Source: Prochlorococcus sp. AG-436-M02 (GTDB taxonomy: Bacteria; Cyanobacteriota; Cyanobacteriia; PCC-6307; Cyanobiaceae). From it: a DNA stretch of 64,000 nt. The translations under genes and the position numbers were made by a program. Within the stretch, counting starts at the first letter, position 1. Each line of letters starts with the position of its first letter. The notes under the pieces are model-generated. The model saw only the letters and a list, made by a program, of their open reading frames with translations. It had not been told where the DNA came from and did not search any database. The stretch lies in NCBI GenBank assembly GCA_003212515.1, contig QCPL01000008.1, positions 1 to 64,000 of the forward strand, in the 5' to 3' direction. This document shows positions 15,256-27,244 of this stretch, piece after piece.

Positions 15256-16007
15256 TTTTGAGCTATAAGTATTTGAATAAACCAAGTCAATTCATATAGA
15301 TTTGTTCTTTGAGAAATTTTCCATGCATTAGTTAGCTTTCTCCATTCCTTCACTTTAAGTGATTGTTGAGGACTACTATGGGCTCCAATGTGTACGAATT
15401 TCTTTAAAAGAGAAGTAATTCTGGGACTTTTTTCAGTAAAACTTTCGAGTTTTTGCAATTGTATATGTTCATTTTTTATTACTTTAATTATTGAATCTTT
15501 AGAGGGAAATGACATGGCTGTACAGATTACATCTGCTTTGTTAGCGGCTTTATGCCATTCAGGGAAACATCCCTTCACTGGGATTGCTATTGCAAGCCAC
15601 CCTCCAGGAGCTAATGCTGAAAACCATTCCCTTAATTTTTCTTCAGGTTTATGTAACCAATGGAGGACAAAACTGGATGCAATTAATTGTGGGGGATGAC
15701 TCAACTTGGGCAGACCTAAGTTCAAATCAAAAAGGATTGTTTCACTATTAGATGGATGCTGTTTAAGCATTTCTGGAGAACTGTCTATTCTGGTAACAGT
15801 TTGATTATGATTAAGTCTTTCTAGTTCATTTGCAAGAAATCCTGTCCCGGAACCTAGGTCAACCCACAGTCCAGTAGGGATATCTCTTTTTGAGCATTCT
15901 AATGCGAGTAACCTTGCAAAAGGTATTTGCAAGCTTGCAGCTTTGTTATAGCTAGAGGAAGCCTCGTCAAAATTTTTGATAATGAGATTTTGCCAGCTTC
16001 TTTTCAT
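15252..16007 (-). CDS. bioC: Malonyl-ACP O-methyltransferase-like SAM methyltransferase
   Basis: WVDLGSGTGFLANELE SAM motif; NFDEASSSYNKAASLQ N-terminus typical of BioC; in the bio operon. Confidence 0.92.
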   Translation of the reverse strand: MKRSWQNLIIKNFDEASSSYNKAASLQIPFARLLALECSKRDIPTGLWVDLGSGTGFLANELERLNHNQTVTRIDSSPEMLKQHPSNSETILFDLNLGLPKLSHPPQLIASSFVLHWLHKPEEKLREWFSALAPGGWLAIAIPVKGCFPEWHKAANKADVICTAMSFPSKDSIIKVIKNEHIQLQKLESFTEKSPRITSLLKKFVHIGAHSSPQQSLKVKEWRKLTNAWKISQRTNLYELTWFIQILIAQK

Positions 16008-16720
16008 TTAGTTACTTCTAACCAGTTTCTAACTTTCTTAATGATGGCTGGAAGATGAATTACATGACCTTCACCGTTAATAAACCATTCAGTAGGGGCT
16101 TGATTCATATAAGCTCTTAGATCAGAGATGAGTTGAGTAGTTGTTATAGAACTAACTATTTTATCTTCTTTTCCTTGTACAACTAGAACTCTTGCACTTT
16201 TGGATAGAGCATTCGGTAACTTTTGAGTGTTGATTAGCAGGCTAAGGTCTTCAATAAGTTGTTTGCGGCCTTCGCTAGAGATTTCTTGTACAAGACTTTC
16301 CTGCACAAAAGAATCCATCTTATAAGGTTCATTTGCTTTTTGAAGAAATTTTAAAAGCATTTTATTCTCTGTTGGCTTTCCTAAATGTTTTTTCATACCG
16401 TTTAACGCTGTCATTATAGCTCTACTATTTTCTCCATTAGGAATAAAACGACTAAAGCTATTTAGTAAGACAATATCTGAAGCTTCTTTCAAGGTTTTAC
16501 AAGGAACTAAATGTATCCCAAGTGAATGACATAAAATAACTTTTTTCTGGCTTTTAGTTTTCTCTATATTACTTTCCCATGTAGGGCTTTTAGCCTTAAA
16601 ACTCCCATAACCTCTTTCAGAATTTTTCCAGATCCAACCATAGCTTTGAAAGTGTTTTTCCCAGTTTTTCCAAAAGATGCTGTCATAGCACCATCCATGC
16701 ATAGAGATTACTTGGTTCAT
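16004..16720 (-). CDS. bioK: Alpha/beta hydrolase, probable pimeloyl-ACP methyl ester esterase of the BioK type
   Basis: Nucleophile elbow ILCHSLGIH, C-terminal GKEDKIV and GEGHVIHLP; lies between bioF and bioC with 4-nt overlaps on both sides. Confidence 0.8.
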   Translation of the reverse strand: MNQVISMHGWCYDSIFWKNWEKHFQSYGWIWKNSERGYGSFKAKSPTWESNIEKTKSQKKVILCHSLGIHLVPCKTLKEASDIVLLNSFSRFIPNGENSRAIMTALNGMKKHLGKPTENKMLLKFLQKANEPYKMDSFVQESLVQEISSEGRKQLIEDLSLLINTQKLPNALSKSARVLVVQGKEDKIVSSITTTQLISDLRAYMNQAPTEWFINGEGHVIHLPAIIKKVRNWLEVTK

Positions 16721-17862
16721 TGCTTTTCCCCAAGATGAAACAATAGTTTCTTTAAAGTTTTTTCAGGTAAATTACTTCTGACAATAATTCTTAAGCGAGA
16801 AGTTCCTTCTGGAACAGTAGGTGGACGTATTGCAATAGTTAAAAGACCATTTTGTTCCAGTTCATATTGCTTGTTTAAGGAAGCTTCATCAGTACCAAGT
16901 TCAAGAGAAATAATGGGCCCATTCCCCTTAGGCGAATCCCACCCTTGATTTGATAGCTCTGATCTCCAAAGCATGGATTCTTTTTGAAGATTTCTACCTT
17001 TGTTAGGGTTTTCTTTGAGGAGCTTTAATGCTTCTAATGCTGCTGAGGCTAATGGTGGGGCTAGAGCAGTTGTATAACGAAAAGCACCACTAGTTTGAAG
17101 AAGATGTTCTCCAAAAGTTTTATTTGTAGCTAAGAAAGCACCTCCACTACCAAATGCTTTACCAAAAGTCCCACTAATCATTGTTATCCCTTTCGAGATC
17201 CCATGGCATAGACCACGCCCTTTGCTTCCCATCACACCTAAAGCATGAGCTTCATCAACCAAAAGTCTTGCTTTATAATTTTCACAGAGGGTAGCGACTT
17301 TCTTAATGTCTGGGCTAGTACCTTCCATACTAAAAAGACTTTCGGTTATCACGAGAGGGGACTGCAGGGGATGTTCTACAACACAATTTTGAAGAATCCT
17401 TTCAAGATCAATAATATTGTTGTGAGCAAAACGCTTCATTTTTGCTCCAGAGGCTTTGATCCCTACTAAGAGAGAATGGTGAATTAACTTGTCAGCAATC
17501 ACAGGGGTCGTGCGATTAGCCAAGGCACAGACTGCAGCCAAGTTCGCTTGAAAACCACTTGGGAAGAGGAGAACCCTTTCTAAACCAAGCCATCTCCCAA
17601 GTTCTGTTTCAAGTTTTTTATGTATGGGCCTACTTCCAGTGACAAGTCTGGAGCCTCCAGCTCCTACTCCTTCGTAGAGCATTGTTTTATGTGCTGCTTC
17701 AATTATTCTGGGATCTTGGCTGAGTCCCAGATAATCATTGCTAGCAAGATCTATTAATGAGATTGGGACATTGTCTTTCCCGGAACCATTTAATTGATAA
17801 GCTTTTTCACCTGGCTCCCAGGTCCTCATATTACGTTTTCTTGAGTTGGGAAGATTTTTCAT
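16717..17862 (-). CDS. bioF: 8-amino-7-oxononanoate synthase
   Basis: LLVDEAHALGVMGSKGRGLCHG and TFGKAFGSGGAFL, alpha-oxoamine synthase motifs. Confidence 0.95.
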   Translation of the reverse strand: MKNLPNSRKRNMRTWEPGEKAYQLNGSGKDNVPISLIDLASNDYLGLSQDPRIIEAAHKTMLYEGVGAGGSRLVTGSRPIHKKLETELGRWLGLERVLLFPSGFQANLAAVCALANRTTPVIADKLIHHSLLVGIKASGAKMKRFAHNNIIDLERILQNCVVEHPLQSPLVITESLFSMEGTSPDIKKVATLCENYKARLLVDEAHALGVMGSKGRGLCHGISKGITMISGTFGKAFGSGGAFLATNKTFGEHLLQTSGAFRYTTALAPPLASAALEALKLLKENPNKGRNLQKESMLWRSELSNQGWDSPKGNGPIISLELGTDEASLNKQYELEQNGLLTIAIRPPTVPEGTSRLRIIVRSNLPEKTLKKLLFHLGEKQ

Positions 17863-17995
17863 GTATCTAGTTTGATGAGATCTTAAGTACTAAAGAAGAC
17901 TTTTTGATATTTTGAATTTGTATACCTTTCTTGAGATGGCATTATTAGATGGGGAGACTATTTTCTCTGATTAGGATTAGTGAGATGAGCTGGAG

Positions 17996-20773
17996 ATGAT
18001 TAAAACGGCTTTTGATTTTCAAGAAGAAAACTTAGACCTAGGGAATATTTTCCCATTTCAGCTGGACACTTTTCAGCTTGAGGCTATAGATGCTCTTAAT
18101 CAGGGACATTCACTTGTTATTAGTGCCCCTACGGGCTCTGGTAAGACTGTGATTGGTGAATATGCCATTTATAGGGCGATGTCGCATGGTCAGAAGGTTT
18201 TGTATACAACTCCTCTCAAGGCTTTATCGAATCAAAAACTACGTGATTTTCGCAATCAATTTGGTTATGAGAATGTAGGGCTTCTTACAGGGGATTTGAG
18301 TGTTAACAGGGGAGCTCCGATAACGGTGATGACTACAGAAATTTTCCGAAATATGCTGTATGCAGAAGTAGATAAGATGGATGACCCACTCTCTGATGTT
18401 GAAGCGGTTGTTTTAGATGAGTGTCATTATATGAATGATTCTCAACGCGGCACGGTGTGGGAAGAATCCATTATTCATTGTCCTTCAACTGTTCAGCTAG
18501 TAGCACTCTCAGCAACTGTTGCAAATGCAGGGCAATTAACTGATTGGATAGAGAAAGTTCATGGTCCTACAGAATTAATTTTCAGTGACTTTAGACCAGT
18601 ACCTTTGAACTTTTCTTTTTGTAGCGCAAAAGGATTGCATCCTTTGCTAAATAATTCCAGAACTGGCTTGCACCCCAATTGCAAGGTGTGGAGACCTCCT
18701 AAAGGTCAAAAGAAAAAGAGGCGCTCTCCTAGGCAATTACAACCTGAGGCCCCTTCAATCAGTTTTGTAATTAAGCGAATGGCTGAGCGGGAGATGCTCC
18801 CTGCTATTTATTTTATATTTAGTCGACGTGGTTGCGATAGAGCAGTTAAGGATCTTACGGGATCATTTCCTTTACTTTCTAATGTAGAGAAAGCAAAAAT
18901 TGAAGCTCGTTTGAAGACATATATTAATGAGAATTCTGAAGGTATTCGTCGTGGAATACATATTGATGCTCTTAGATGTGGTATTGCCTCTCACCATGCG
19001 GGTGTTCTTCCCGCATGGAAGGAATTAATAGAGGAGTTGTTTCAACAGGGTTTAATTAAGGTTGTCTTCGCGACAGAGACGCTGGCTGCAGGAATTAATA
19101 TGCCTGCTCGCAGCACAGTTATTTCAGCCTTATCTAAACGAACTGAGAATGGTCATCGGCAACTTATGGGTAGTGAGTTTTTGCAAATGGCTGGGAGAGC
19201 GGGTCGGAGAGGATTAGATTTGCAAGGTCATGTTGTAACTGTGCAAAGCCGTTTTGAAGGTGTTCGTGAAGCTGGCGAATTAGCTACTTGTAGTGCAAAC
19301 CCCTTAGTTAGTCAATTTACTCCAAGTTATGGAATGGTGCTGAATCTTTTGCAGCGTTATGACTTGGAAAAATCAAGAGAATTAGTTCAGAGGAGTTTTG
19401 GTTGTTATTTGGCGAGCTTAGATTTGTTTGATGAAGAAGAGCAACTCCAGCAATTACGCAATCAACTTGCTGATCTCCAAGCTTTGGTTGGTGAGATCCC
19501 ATGGAATGCGTTTGAAGATTACGAGAAGAGAAGGAATCGTTTAAAAGAAGAGAGACGGTTGCTTCGCATTCTCCAAAAACAAGCAGCAGATACCTTAATT
19601 AATGAACTTACTGCAGCATTGCAGTTTGCTAGCGTTGGAACATTGATTAGTTTTAAAAACCCATCTTTTAAAGGCCAGGTTATACCTGCGGTTATTGTCT
19701 CAAAATATAAGCAGCAGGGTAAGTCATCGCGTCTTGTGTGTTTGACTGATACCAATGCTTGGACCTTGATAGCTTGTCAGTCTGTGGTAAGTCTTCATGC
19801 AGAATTAAGTTGCCTAGATGTTTCATATATTAAGGCTCCTGATATGAGCCGTCTTGATGAAATAATTTATGGTGATGAGCAAAGTTTATTACTTTCATCT
19901 TCTGTTAAAGATGCCGCACAAGCTCATGATATGGTTACCCCTCAGTATGACCTTGCTGAAGAAGTACTTTCTCAGTCTAAATTTGTAGATTCATTAGAAG
20001 AAGAATTGGCTTGTTTGCCAGCACATCAATGGGGTGATCGTAAAAAGCTCAAAAAGCATCGTAGACGTATGGATGAGTTAGACATTCAAATTAGAGAACG
20101 TCAGGATTTAATACATCATCGTGCAAACCATCATTGGGACACTTTTCTAGCGTTATTGGAGATTTTGCAATATTTTGGATGTCTTGATGAACTTAATTCT
20201 ACTGAAATAGGTAAAACGGTTGGATCATTACGCGGAGATAATGAGCTTTGGTTAGGTCTTGTGCTAATGAGTGGTCATTTGGATGAATTACAACCCTCTC
20301 AGCTAGCTGCTGTGTTGCAAGCTATTAGTACAGAGGTCAATCGTCCTGACTTATGGTCTGGATTCTCAGCATCTTCTCAGTCATTGGAAGCTTTAAATGA
20401 TCTTTCAAGTATACGTCGAGAATTATTACGAATTCAGGAGAGGTATAATTTAGAGATCCCAGCTTGTTCAGAGCCTGAGTTGATGGGACTAGTAGAGGAA
20501 TGGGCCAATGGTTCAACCTGGGATCATTTAATGGCTAATACTTCATTAGATGAGGGAGACGTTGTTCGAGTTTTGCGTCGCACAATTGACCTTCTTGCTC
20601 AGATCCCTTATTGCATTGTAATCAGCAAACAACTTAAATCTAATGCTGCGAAAGGATTACTAGCTTTGAATCGTTTTCCCGTTCGTGAATCAGAAGATAT
20701 ATTTAATGAAAAATTTGAAAATACAAAGGAGAGTAATCCAGCTACGAAGCGCTTGCCTAATTCAGATGTTTGA
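17996..20773 (+). CDS. Ski2/Mtr4-like DEAD/DEVH-box RNA helicase
   Basis: APTGSGKTVIGEYAIYRA, VVLDECHYMND, ATETLAAGINMPARSTVISAL, LQMAGRAGRRGLD. Confidence 0.94.
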   Translation: MIKTAFDFQEENLDLGNIFPFQLDTFQLEAIDALNQGHSLVISAPTGSGKTVIGEYAIYRAMSHGQKVLYTTPLKALSNQKLRDFRNQFGYENVGLLTGDLSVNRGAPITVMTTEIFRNMLYAEVDKMDDPLSDVEAVVLDECHYMNDSQRGTVWEESIIHCPSTVQLVALSATVANAGQLTDWIEKVHGPTELIFSDFRPVPLNFSFCSAKGLHPLLNNSRTGLHPNCKVWRPPKGQKKKRRSPRQLQPEAPSISFVIKRMAEREMLPAIYFIFSRRGCDRAVKDLTGSFPLLSNVEKAKIEARLKTYINENSEGIRRGIHIDALRCGIASHHAGVLPAWKELIEELFQQGLIKVVFATETLAAGINMPARSTVISALSKRTENGHRQLMGSEFLQMAGRAGRRGLDLQGHVVTVQSRFEGVREAGELATCSANPLVSQFTPSYGMVLNLLQRYDLEKSRELVQRSFGCYLASLDLFDEEEQLQQLRNQLADLQALVGEIPWNAFEDYEKRRNRLKEERRLLRILQKQAADTLINELTAALQFASVGTLISFKNPSFKGQVIPAVIVSKYKQQGKSSRLVCLTDTNAWTLIACQSVVSLHAELSCLDVSYIKAPDMSRLDEIIYGDEQSLLLSSSVKDAAQAHDMVTPQYDLAEEVLSQSKFVDSLEEELACLPAHQWGDRKKLKKHRRRMDELDIQIRERQDLIHHRANHHWDTFLALLEILQYFGCLDELNSTEIGKTVGSLRGDNELWLGLVLMSGHLDELQPSQLAAVLQAISTEVNRPDLWSGFSASSQSLEALNDLSSIRRELLRIQERYNLEIPACSEPELMGLVEEWANGSTWDHLMANTSLDEGDVVRVLRRTIDLLAQIPYCIVISKQLKSNAAKGLLALNRFPVRESEDIFNEKFENTKESNPATKRLPNSDV

Positions 20774-20790
20774 AGATAATTACCGACTAT

Positions 20791-22185
20791 TTAATTTGGG
20801 CCGGTCATCAACTTTGGATTAACAATACGATCAAATTCACTCTCACTAATATAGTTTAATATTCTAGCTGCTTCTTTTAGGGTTATCTCCTTCTCATGAG
20901 CGTATTGTGCAATTCGAGTTGCTTTCTCGTACCCAATTTCAGGAGCTAAGCTTGTTACAAGCATAAGAGACTGATTAAGGTTATGCTCGATTTTTATAAG
21001 ATTAGGCTGGATTCCATCAATCATGGAAACGCGTGAGCATTTACAGGCGTTAGTGAGGAGTGTAATACTTTGTATAAGATTAAAGCCTATTAATGGCTTG
21101 TAGGCATTCATTTGTAAATGCCCTCCACTTCCAGCCATCGTAACTGCATTATCAAGAGCAATTACTTGAGTACATACCATTGCCATCGCTTCACATTGTG
21201 TTGGGTTGACTTTCCCAGGCATTATTGAGCTGCCAGGTTCATTTGCAGGAAGGAATAATTCTCCAAAGCCAGCTCTTGGCCCGCACGATAAAAGCCGAAG
21301 ATCATTGACTACTTTTAATAGCGCTACAGCTAATAATTTTAATCCCGACATTGCGTTTACTAAGCCATCATGACTGGCCATTATGGCAAATTTGTTTTTA
21401 GCCGAACTAAAAGGAAGTTTAGTTGTGTTGGCAATAATCTGAGCAATCTCTTCTCCGAACTCTTGTGGTGCATTAAGACCGGTTCCTATTGCAGTACCAC
21501 CTAAAGGAAGAGGGAAAAGCTCTTTCAAGCTTTCTTCTATTCTCTTGCTAGCAGTTGACAATTGATCTTTCCAAGCAGATGCTTCTTGGCCGAGCGTGAG
21601 CGGAATAGCATCTTGGAGATGTGTTCTCCCTATTTTAGTTATGTCATTCCATTCAGTTGATTTTTTTTTGAATGCATTAATAAGTTGATTAAGTTCAGGT
21701 AAAAGATGCTTAGTAATTTCTTGAGCAGATGCTATCTGTATAGCTGCTGGGAAAACGTCATTGGTAGATTGTGATTGATTTACATCATCATTTGGATGCA
21801 AAGGGTTATGACTACCTAAAGGGTGGTTATTGGATAATGATGCAATATTGCAAATCACTTCATTGACATTCATGTTAGTTTGAGTACCACTACCTGTTTG
21901 CCAGACACTTAAGGGGAACTGCTTGTCATGAAGACCTGAAAGAATTTCCTTGCATGCATTAACGATGAAATCTTTCTTGCTCTTTGAGAGTAGACCTAAT
22001 TGTGAGTTAACTATTGCTGCAGATTTTTTAATTGTAGTTAGAGCATAAATTAACTTGATCGGAATTTTGTCGTCTCCAATTGCAAAATTAAGAAGAGCAC
22101 GTTGTGTTTGAGCTCCCCAAAGCGCATGGTTCGAAACCTCTATTGAACCCATGCTGTCACTTTCTAATCGAGATAAATCAGTCAT
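20791..22185 (-). CDS. fumC: Fumarate hydratase class II
   Basis: PGSSIMPGKVNPTQCEAM, the fumarase/aspartase signature; 464 aa. Confidence 0.97.
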   Translation of the reverse strand: MTDLSRLESDSMGSIEVSNHALWGAQTQRALLNFAIGDDKIPIKLIYALTTIKKSAAIVNSQLGLLSKSKKDFIVNACKEILSGLHDKQFPLSVWQTGSGTQTNMNVNEVICNIASLSNNHPLGSHNPLHPNDDVNQSQSTNDVFPAAIQIASAQEITKHLLPELNQLINAFKKKSTEWNDITKIGRTHLQDAIPLTLGQEASAWKDQLSTASKRIEESLKELFPLPLGGTAIGTGLNAPQEFGEEIAQIIANTTKLPFSSAKNKFAIMASHDGLVNAMSGLKLLAVALLKVVNDLRLLSCGPRAGFGELFLPANEPGSSIMPGKVNPTQCEAMAMVCTQVIALDNAVTMAGSGGHLQMNAYKPLIGFNLIQSITLLTNACKCSRVSMIDGIQPNLIKIEHNLNQSLMLVTSLAPEIGYEKATRIAQYAHEKEITLKEAARILNYISESEFDRIVNPKLMTGPN

Positions 22186-22247
22186 TTTTTATAGATGATA
22201 TACAAGCTATAGTTGTTTCATACTAATTCTTTAAATTGCCAGTATTT

Positions 22248-23543
22248 TTAGATTTCGAGGCGCTCCCAAATCACATCTAAATTTCCTTGATGTATGTCTG
22301 TACTGAAGCAATTATTTAGCTGCTCTGAAGATAGTACGGAGGTGATTGACTCATCTGAATTAAGATTAGCCCGGAAATCTCCGGATTCTTTGTTCCATGC
22401 TTCATGAGCATGTTTTTGAACTAAGCCATAGGCTTGCTCACGTTGCATACCATTTTCTACAAGAGCTAAGAGTACGCGTTGGCTGAAAACCACGCCACCA
22501 TAGATATTCATATTTTTTATCATATTATTCTTATAAATTCCCAGTCCTTGAATTACGTCACTCATTTCTCTCAACATAAAATGAAGGGTCGTTGATACAT
22601 CTGGGAGCATCATTCTTTCTATAGAGCTGTGACTTATATCTCTCTCATGCCATAACGATACATTTTCGAGAGCAGCTACCACATAACTTCGCAGTACTCT
22701 TGCTAGGCCACTAATGCGCTCACTTCTAATTGGATTTCTTTTATGAGGCATAGCAGAACTTCCTTTTTGACCTTTTGCAAATCCTTCCTCTACTTCTAGT
22801 ACGTCAGTCCTTTGAAGGTTTCTTATTTCAGTTGCAAAACGATCTAGAGAGGAACCTATCAAAGCAAGCGTTTGTACATAACTTGCATGACGATCTCTTG
22901 AAATAACCTGTGTACTTGCCATATCAGGGGTTAATCCTAGAGAAGCACAAGTGATTTTTTCAATTTCAGGATCTGTATTTGCATAAGTGCCCATTGCACC
23001 ACTTATTTGCCCAACAGCAATTTCTTTTTCTAGTAACTCAAGCTTTTGCTTATTTCGATTAGTTTCAGCTAGCCATCCTGCAAGTTTGAAGCCAAAGGTA
23101 ATAGGCTCCCCATGGATTGCGTGTGACCTCCCAATCATTATTGTTGCTTTATGTTCTCGTGCTTTTTCTCGAATTATGTTTTGAAGGATGTTTATTTCTT
23201 CGATTAATAATTTTACTGAGGCTTTTAATTGCAAAGCCAGTCCAGTATCCAGGACATCACTGCTTGTCATCCCAACGTGAATAAAACGGCCTGAATCACC
23301 AATGTTTTCATTTAAATTTGTTAGGAAAGCAATGACGTCATGACGGACTTCTGATTCAATTTCAAGAATTCGTTTTGAACTAAATTTAGCTTTTTCGCGG
23401 ATGTCTTTCATTGCACTCAAAGGTATCTTGCCAAGCTTTAAGTTTGCTTCACAAGCAGCAAGCTCTACATCAAGCCAACTTTGGAACTTGGCTTGCTCCG
23501 TCCAAATTTTCCCCATTTCTGGGAGTGTGTAACGATCAATCAA
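22248..23543 (-). CDS. purB: Adenylosuccinate lyase
   Basis: GSSAMPHKRNPIRSE signature; MIDRYTLPEMGKIWTEQAKFQSWLDVELAACEA. Confidence 0.97.
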   Translation of the reverse strand: MIDRYTLPEMGKIWTEQAKFQSWLDVELAACEANLKLGKIPLSAMKDIREKAKFSSKRILEIESEVRHDVIAFLTNLNENIGDSGRFIHVGMTSSDVLDTGLALQLKASVKLLIEEINILQNIIREKAREHKATIMIGRSHAIHGEPITFGFKLAGWLAETNRNKQKLELLEKEIAVGQISGAMGTYANTDPEIEKITCASLGLTPDMASTQVISRDRHASYVQTLALIGSSLDRFATEIRNLQRTDVLEVEEGFAKGQKGSSAMPHKRNPIRSERISGLARVLRSYVVAALENVSLWHERDISHSSIERMMLPDVSTTLHFMLREMSDVIQGLGIYKNNMIKNMNIYGGVVFSQRVLLALVENGMQREQAYGLVQKHAHEAWNKESGDFRANLNSDESITSVLSSEQLNNCFSTDIHQGNLDVIWERLEI

Positions 23544-23588
23544 AGGAATTTAGATTTTTCAAGAAAACCAGAACTAAGTTCTCGTTGT

Positions 23589-23849
23589 TTAAGCTGATTT
23601 TAGTCGGTGGTGTTCAACTTCCCAATGAATATATTGCCCCCATGTCTGTTGCCGAACAAAGCATCGTCCACCTTTACATGAAATTAATTGGAAAGGTGGT
23701 AAATCATGAGGCTGATTTTTTAACCTAACAAAACTTCCTGGCTGAAAAAGCTCTATCAGATTGGAACGTTTTGTAAGCGCAATTAAATTAAGGCGACCAT
23801 TTTCTGGTCTTTTTGGTTTTTGGGATGACTTAGAGCGTTTACCCTTCAC
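23589..23849 (-). CDS. Conserved cyanobacterial hypothetical protein
   Basis: Basic N-terminus followed by GSFVRLKNQPHDLPPFQLISCKGGRCFVRQQTWGQYIHWEVEHHRL; plausible small cyanobacterial protein. Confidence 0.7.
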   Translation of the reverse strand: MKGKRSKSSQKPKRPENGRLNLIALTKRSNLIELFQPGSFVRLKNQPHDLPPFQLISCKGGRCFVRQQTWGQYIHWEVEHHRLKSA

Positions 23850-23949
23850 GTCCTTATGGGATGTTTATGACATAGATCCTCTAGTAGATTTTCTAAATTC
23901 ATCAACTTCTGCGGTTTTTATTCGGTTTCTTGTTTGCTTTTATGACGAT

Positions 23950-25124
<1,175 letters not shown>

Positions 25125-25130
25125 TTAGGA

Positions 25131-25352
25131 TTATAAGGAATATGCAATTTCAGGTACTGCATTTAGTGTTAATCCAGCTTCCCTTGCATCATTAGCAAGC
25201 ATGGTTGCATTGCATTTATTCAGAATTACTTGTTCAGATGAAATAGCTTCCCAATGGCTGCTTGCAAAATGAGTTTGCAGCCAAAGCATTCCATGAATAC
25301 TTGCAGCTCTTACATGTACTCGGTCATTGCAATTAATAAACCATATGTCCAT
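25131..25352 (-). CDS. Small hypothetical protein
   Basis: 73 aa, MDIWFINCNDRVHVRAASIHGMLWLQTHFASSHWEAI; protein-like composition and no competing ORF. Confidence 0.6.
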   Translation of the reverse strand: MDIWFINCNDRVHVRAASIHGMLWLQTHFASSHWEAISSEQVILNKCNATMLANDAREAGLTLNAVPEIAYSL

Positions 25353-25558
25353 GAAGTAAGACTCTCTTAACTGACTCTATTAGCGGTCCTTGCGGGAAAA
25401 TTGTTTGTAATTGATGATACATATTTGTTTTTTCATTCGAAATCTATTCTGACTTAAAAGGTTTCAGCTTTGGAAAACGAATGTTTTGTGGGGACCCCTT
25501 GTAATTAATTAAGAAAGAATTAGCGTTTGTAAAGCCTATATTTTTATTTGAGATTCAA

Positions 25559-25945
25559 GTGAAAACAAATGGTCCTGATTTTTATGGGGAGAGACTCATT
25601 TCAGAGGCTGAAATTGTATGTTTCCCTAATCCAAGTCCTGAAAGGGATTATGAGATTTCAATAGAATTGCCTGAATTTACGTGCCAATGTCCATTCTCTG
25701 GTTATCCAGACTTTGCAGTAATTAGGTTGTTTTACCAGCCACTTGAAAAAGTTTTGGAACTTAAATCAATAAAACTCTATATAAATAGTTTTCGTAATAT
25801 AAAAATCTCTCATGAAGAAGTTGCTAATAAAATTTTAAATGATCTTGTTGCAGCTTCTAATCCTAGTTGGATGAAATTAGAAGCAGATTTTAATCCTCGT
25901 GGCAATGTCCACACTGTAATTCGAGTTTCCCATCACTTAAAATAG
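25559..25945 (+). CDS. queF: NADPH-dependent 7-cyano-7-deazaguanine reductase
   Basis: [22 protein letters not shown]...[17 protein letters not shown] start. Confidence 0.94.
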   Translation: MKTNGPDFYGERLISEAEIVCFPNPSPERDYEISIELPEFTCQCPFSGYPDFAVIRLFYQPLEKVLELKSIKLYINSFRNIKISHEEVANKILNDLVAASNPSWMKLEADFNPRGNVHTVIRVSHHLK

Positions 25946-25950
25946 AGCAC

Positions 25951-27240
25951 CTAATTTCTTGAGGCTGCTTTAACTATTAATGGAAATTGCCTGGCAAAAC
26001 CTATTGAGTTTCTATTTGCAGAGCCTCCTATATGTAATAAATTAGATTCTTTTTCTGCAATTACCCAAAGTTGCTTTGTTGATACTACACTAAAGATGCT
26101 ACCTATTAAACTTATTGCAAAACCTATATAAACAATAGGGACCCCTGGATCATATTTTAGTAAAATGCCACTACTAGGAATAATATTTATGACACTTATT
26201 TCAGATTCTCCATTTTGAATTACCCCACCTTGAGGCCTTGCTACTCCAATCGGAATTCCTGATTCACTATAAAATCTTATTGGACCTTTTTCACTCGATA
26301 CAGTTAATAGCATTGCTTCATTTGTATTATCTAATTTAGGAACCAAAACCCCCCAAACTTCATCTCCCAAGGCCTCAATCTTTTTAAGCGGTAGCTGCAA
26401 TTTCTGTTGCTTATTTATTTGAATAGTAATTGCTGCAAGAGCCCAGTCTGCTTGATAGACCGTCATTCCTCTAAAACGTAAAGGATGATTCACACTGATT
26501 TGTTTAGAGAAAATTTTATTGAAATCTTTATCACTTAATTCAATACTTGATCTGAATTGTTCTGGTTGCCCATTCGGACCTCTTTCAATTAGAAAGTCAG
26601 TTAAGTTTAAATTGATCTGATTTGATCCATTAGGACTCAATAGATTTAATGATCTTCCTGGGACAAGGAACCTTTCTACACGGACTCCTTCTAATACACC
26701 AAAGGTTGCTCCAATAATCAAAATTATTAGACCAAAATGGACCAAGGGAGGACCTACTCTACCTATCAATCCTTGCCTAGCAGCTAATCGCAACGATTTT
26801 TTGTTTACTTTCCATCCCGAAGTAATTAAATAACTCTCCAAGTTATCAATACTATTAGATTGCTTATCTATTCTAAAGGTTTGAGAAATTGCGAGTTTTT
26901 GTATTTGCTTAGGGTCTTTATAATCTATCCAAGCCATTGCTTTTTTGAGTGTAGGCCATTGCCTGCGCCAGCTACAAACAAGAAGAGATATAGATAACCA
27001 ACCAAGCAGACCTAAGAACCAAATGCTTGAATAGACATGATCAAATTGCATTTGAATTAACATTTGCCCATCAATCAATCCAAGGAATTTATGGACTTGA
27101 TATTTATCTATATAGGTTTCAGCTAGCTCTCCTTGAGGAAGTGAAGTCCCTATAGCGCTTGCAATGGCAATAAGAAAAAGAAGGATAATTGCAACTTTTA
27201 AACTTGATAAAGCAAAAAGAATCCTACGCAAATATTTCAT
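25951..27240 (-). CDS. ccs1: Cytochrome c biogenesis protein Ccs1/ResB
   Basis: ResB-like architecture; AIASAIGTSLPQGE near the N-terminus; multiple TM segments; adjacent to ccdA. Confidence 0.92.
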   Translation of the reverse strand: MKYLRRILFALSSLKVAIILLFLIAIASAIGTSLPQGELAETYIDKYQVHKFLGLIDGQMLIQMQFDHVYSSIWFLGLLGWLSISLLVCSWRRQWPTLKKAMAWIDYKDPKQIQKLAISQTFRIDKQSNSIDNLESYLITSGWKVNKKSLRLAARQGLIGRVGPPLVHFGLIILIIGATFGVLEGVRVERFLVPGRSLNLLSPNGSNQINLNLTDFLIERGPNGQPEQFRSSIELSDKDFNKIFSKQISVNHPLRFRGMTVYQADWALAAITIQINKQQKLQLPLKKIEALGDEVWGVLVPKLDNTNEAMLLTVSSEKGPIRFYSESGIPIGVARPQGGVIQNGESEISVINIIPSSGILLKYDPGVPIVYIGFAISLIGSIFSVVSTKQLWVIAEKESNLLHIGGSANRNSIGFARQFPLIVKAASRN

Positions 27241-27244
27241 TTAC

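Noticed and set aside
23411-23728. Plus-strand ORF overlapping the purB start and the 23589-23849 minus ORF
   Set aside because: The opposite-strand genes are better supported.
23761-23949. N-terminal extension of TlyA in the ORF track
   Set aside because: The family N-terminus (RLDLHLLTKGLAESREKA) begins right after the ATG at 23950; upstream sequence overlaps another gene antisense and looks non-homologous.
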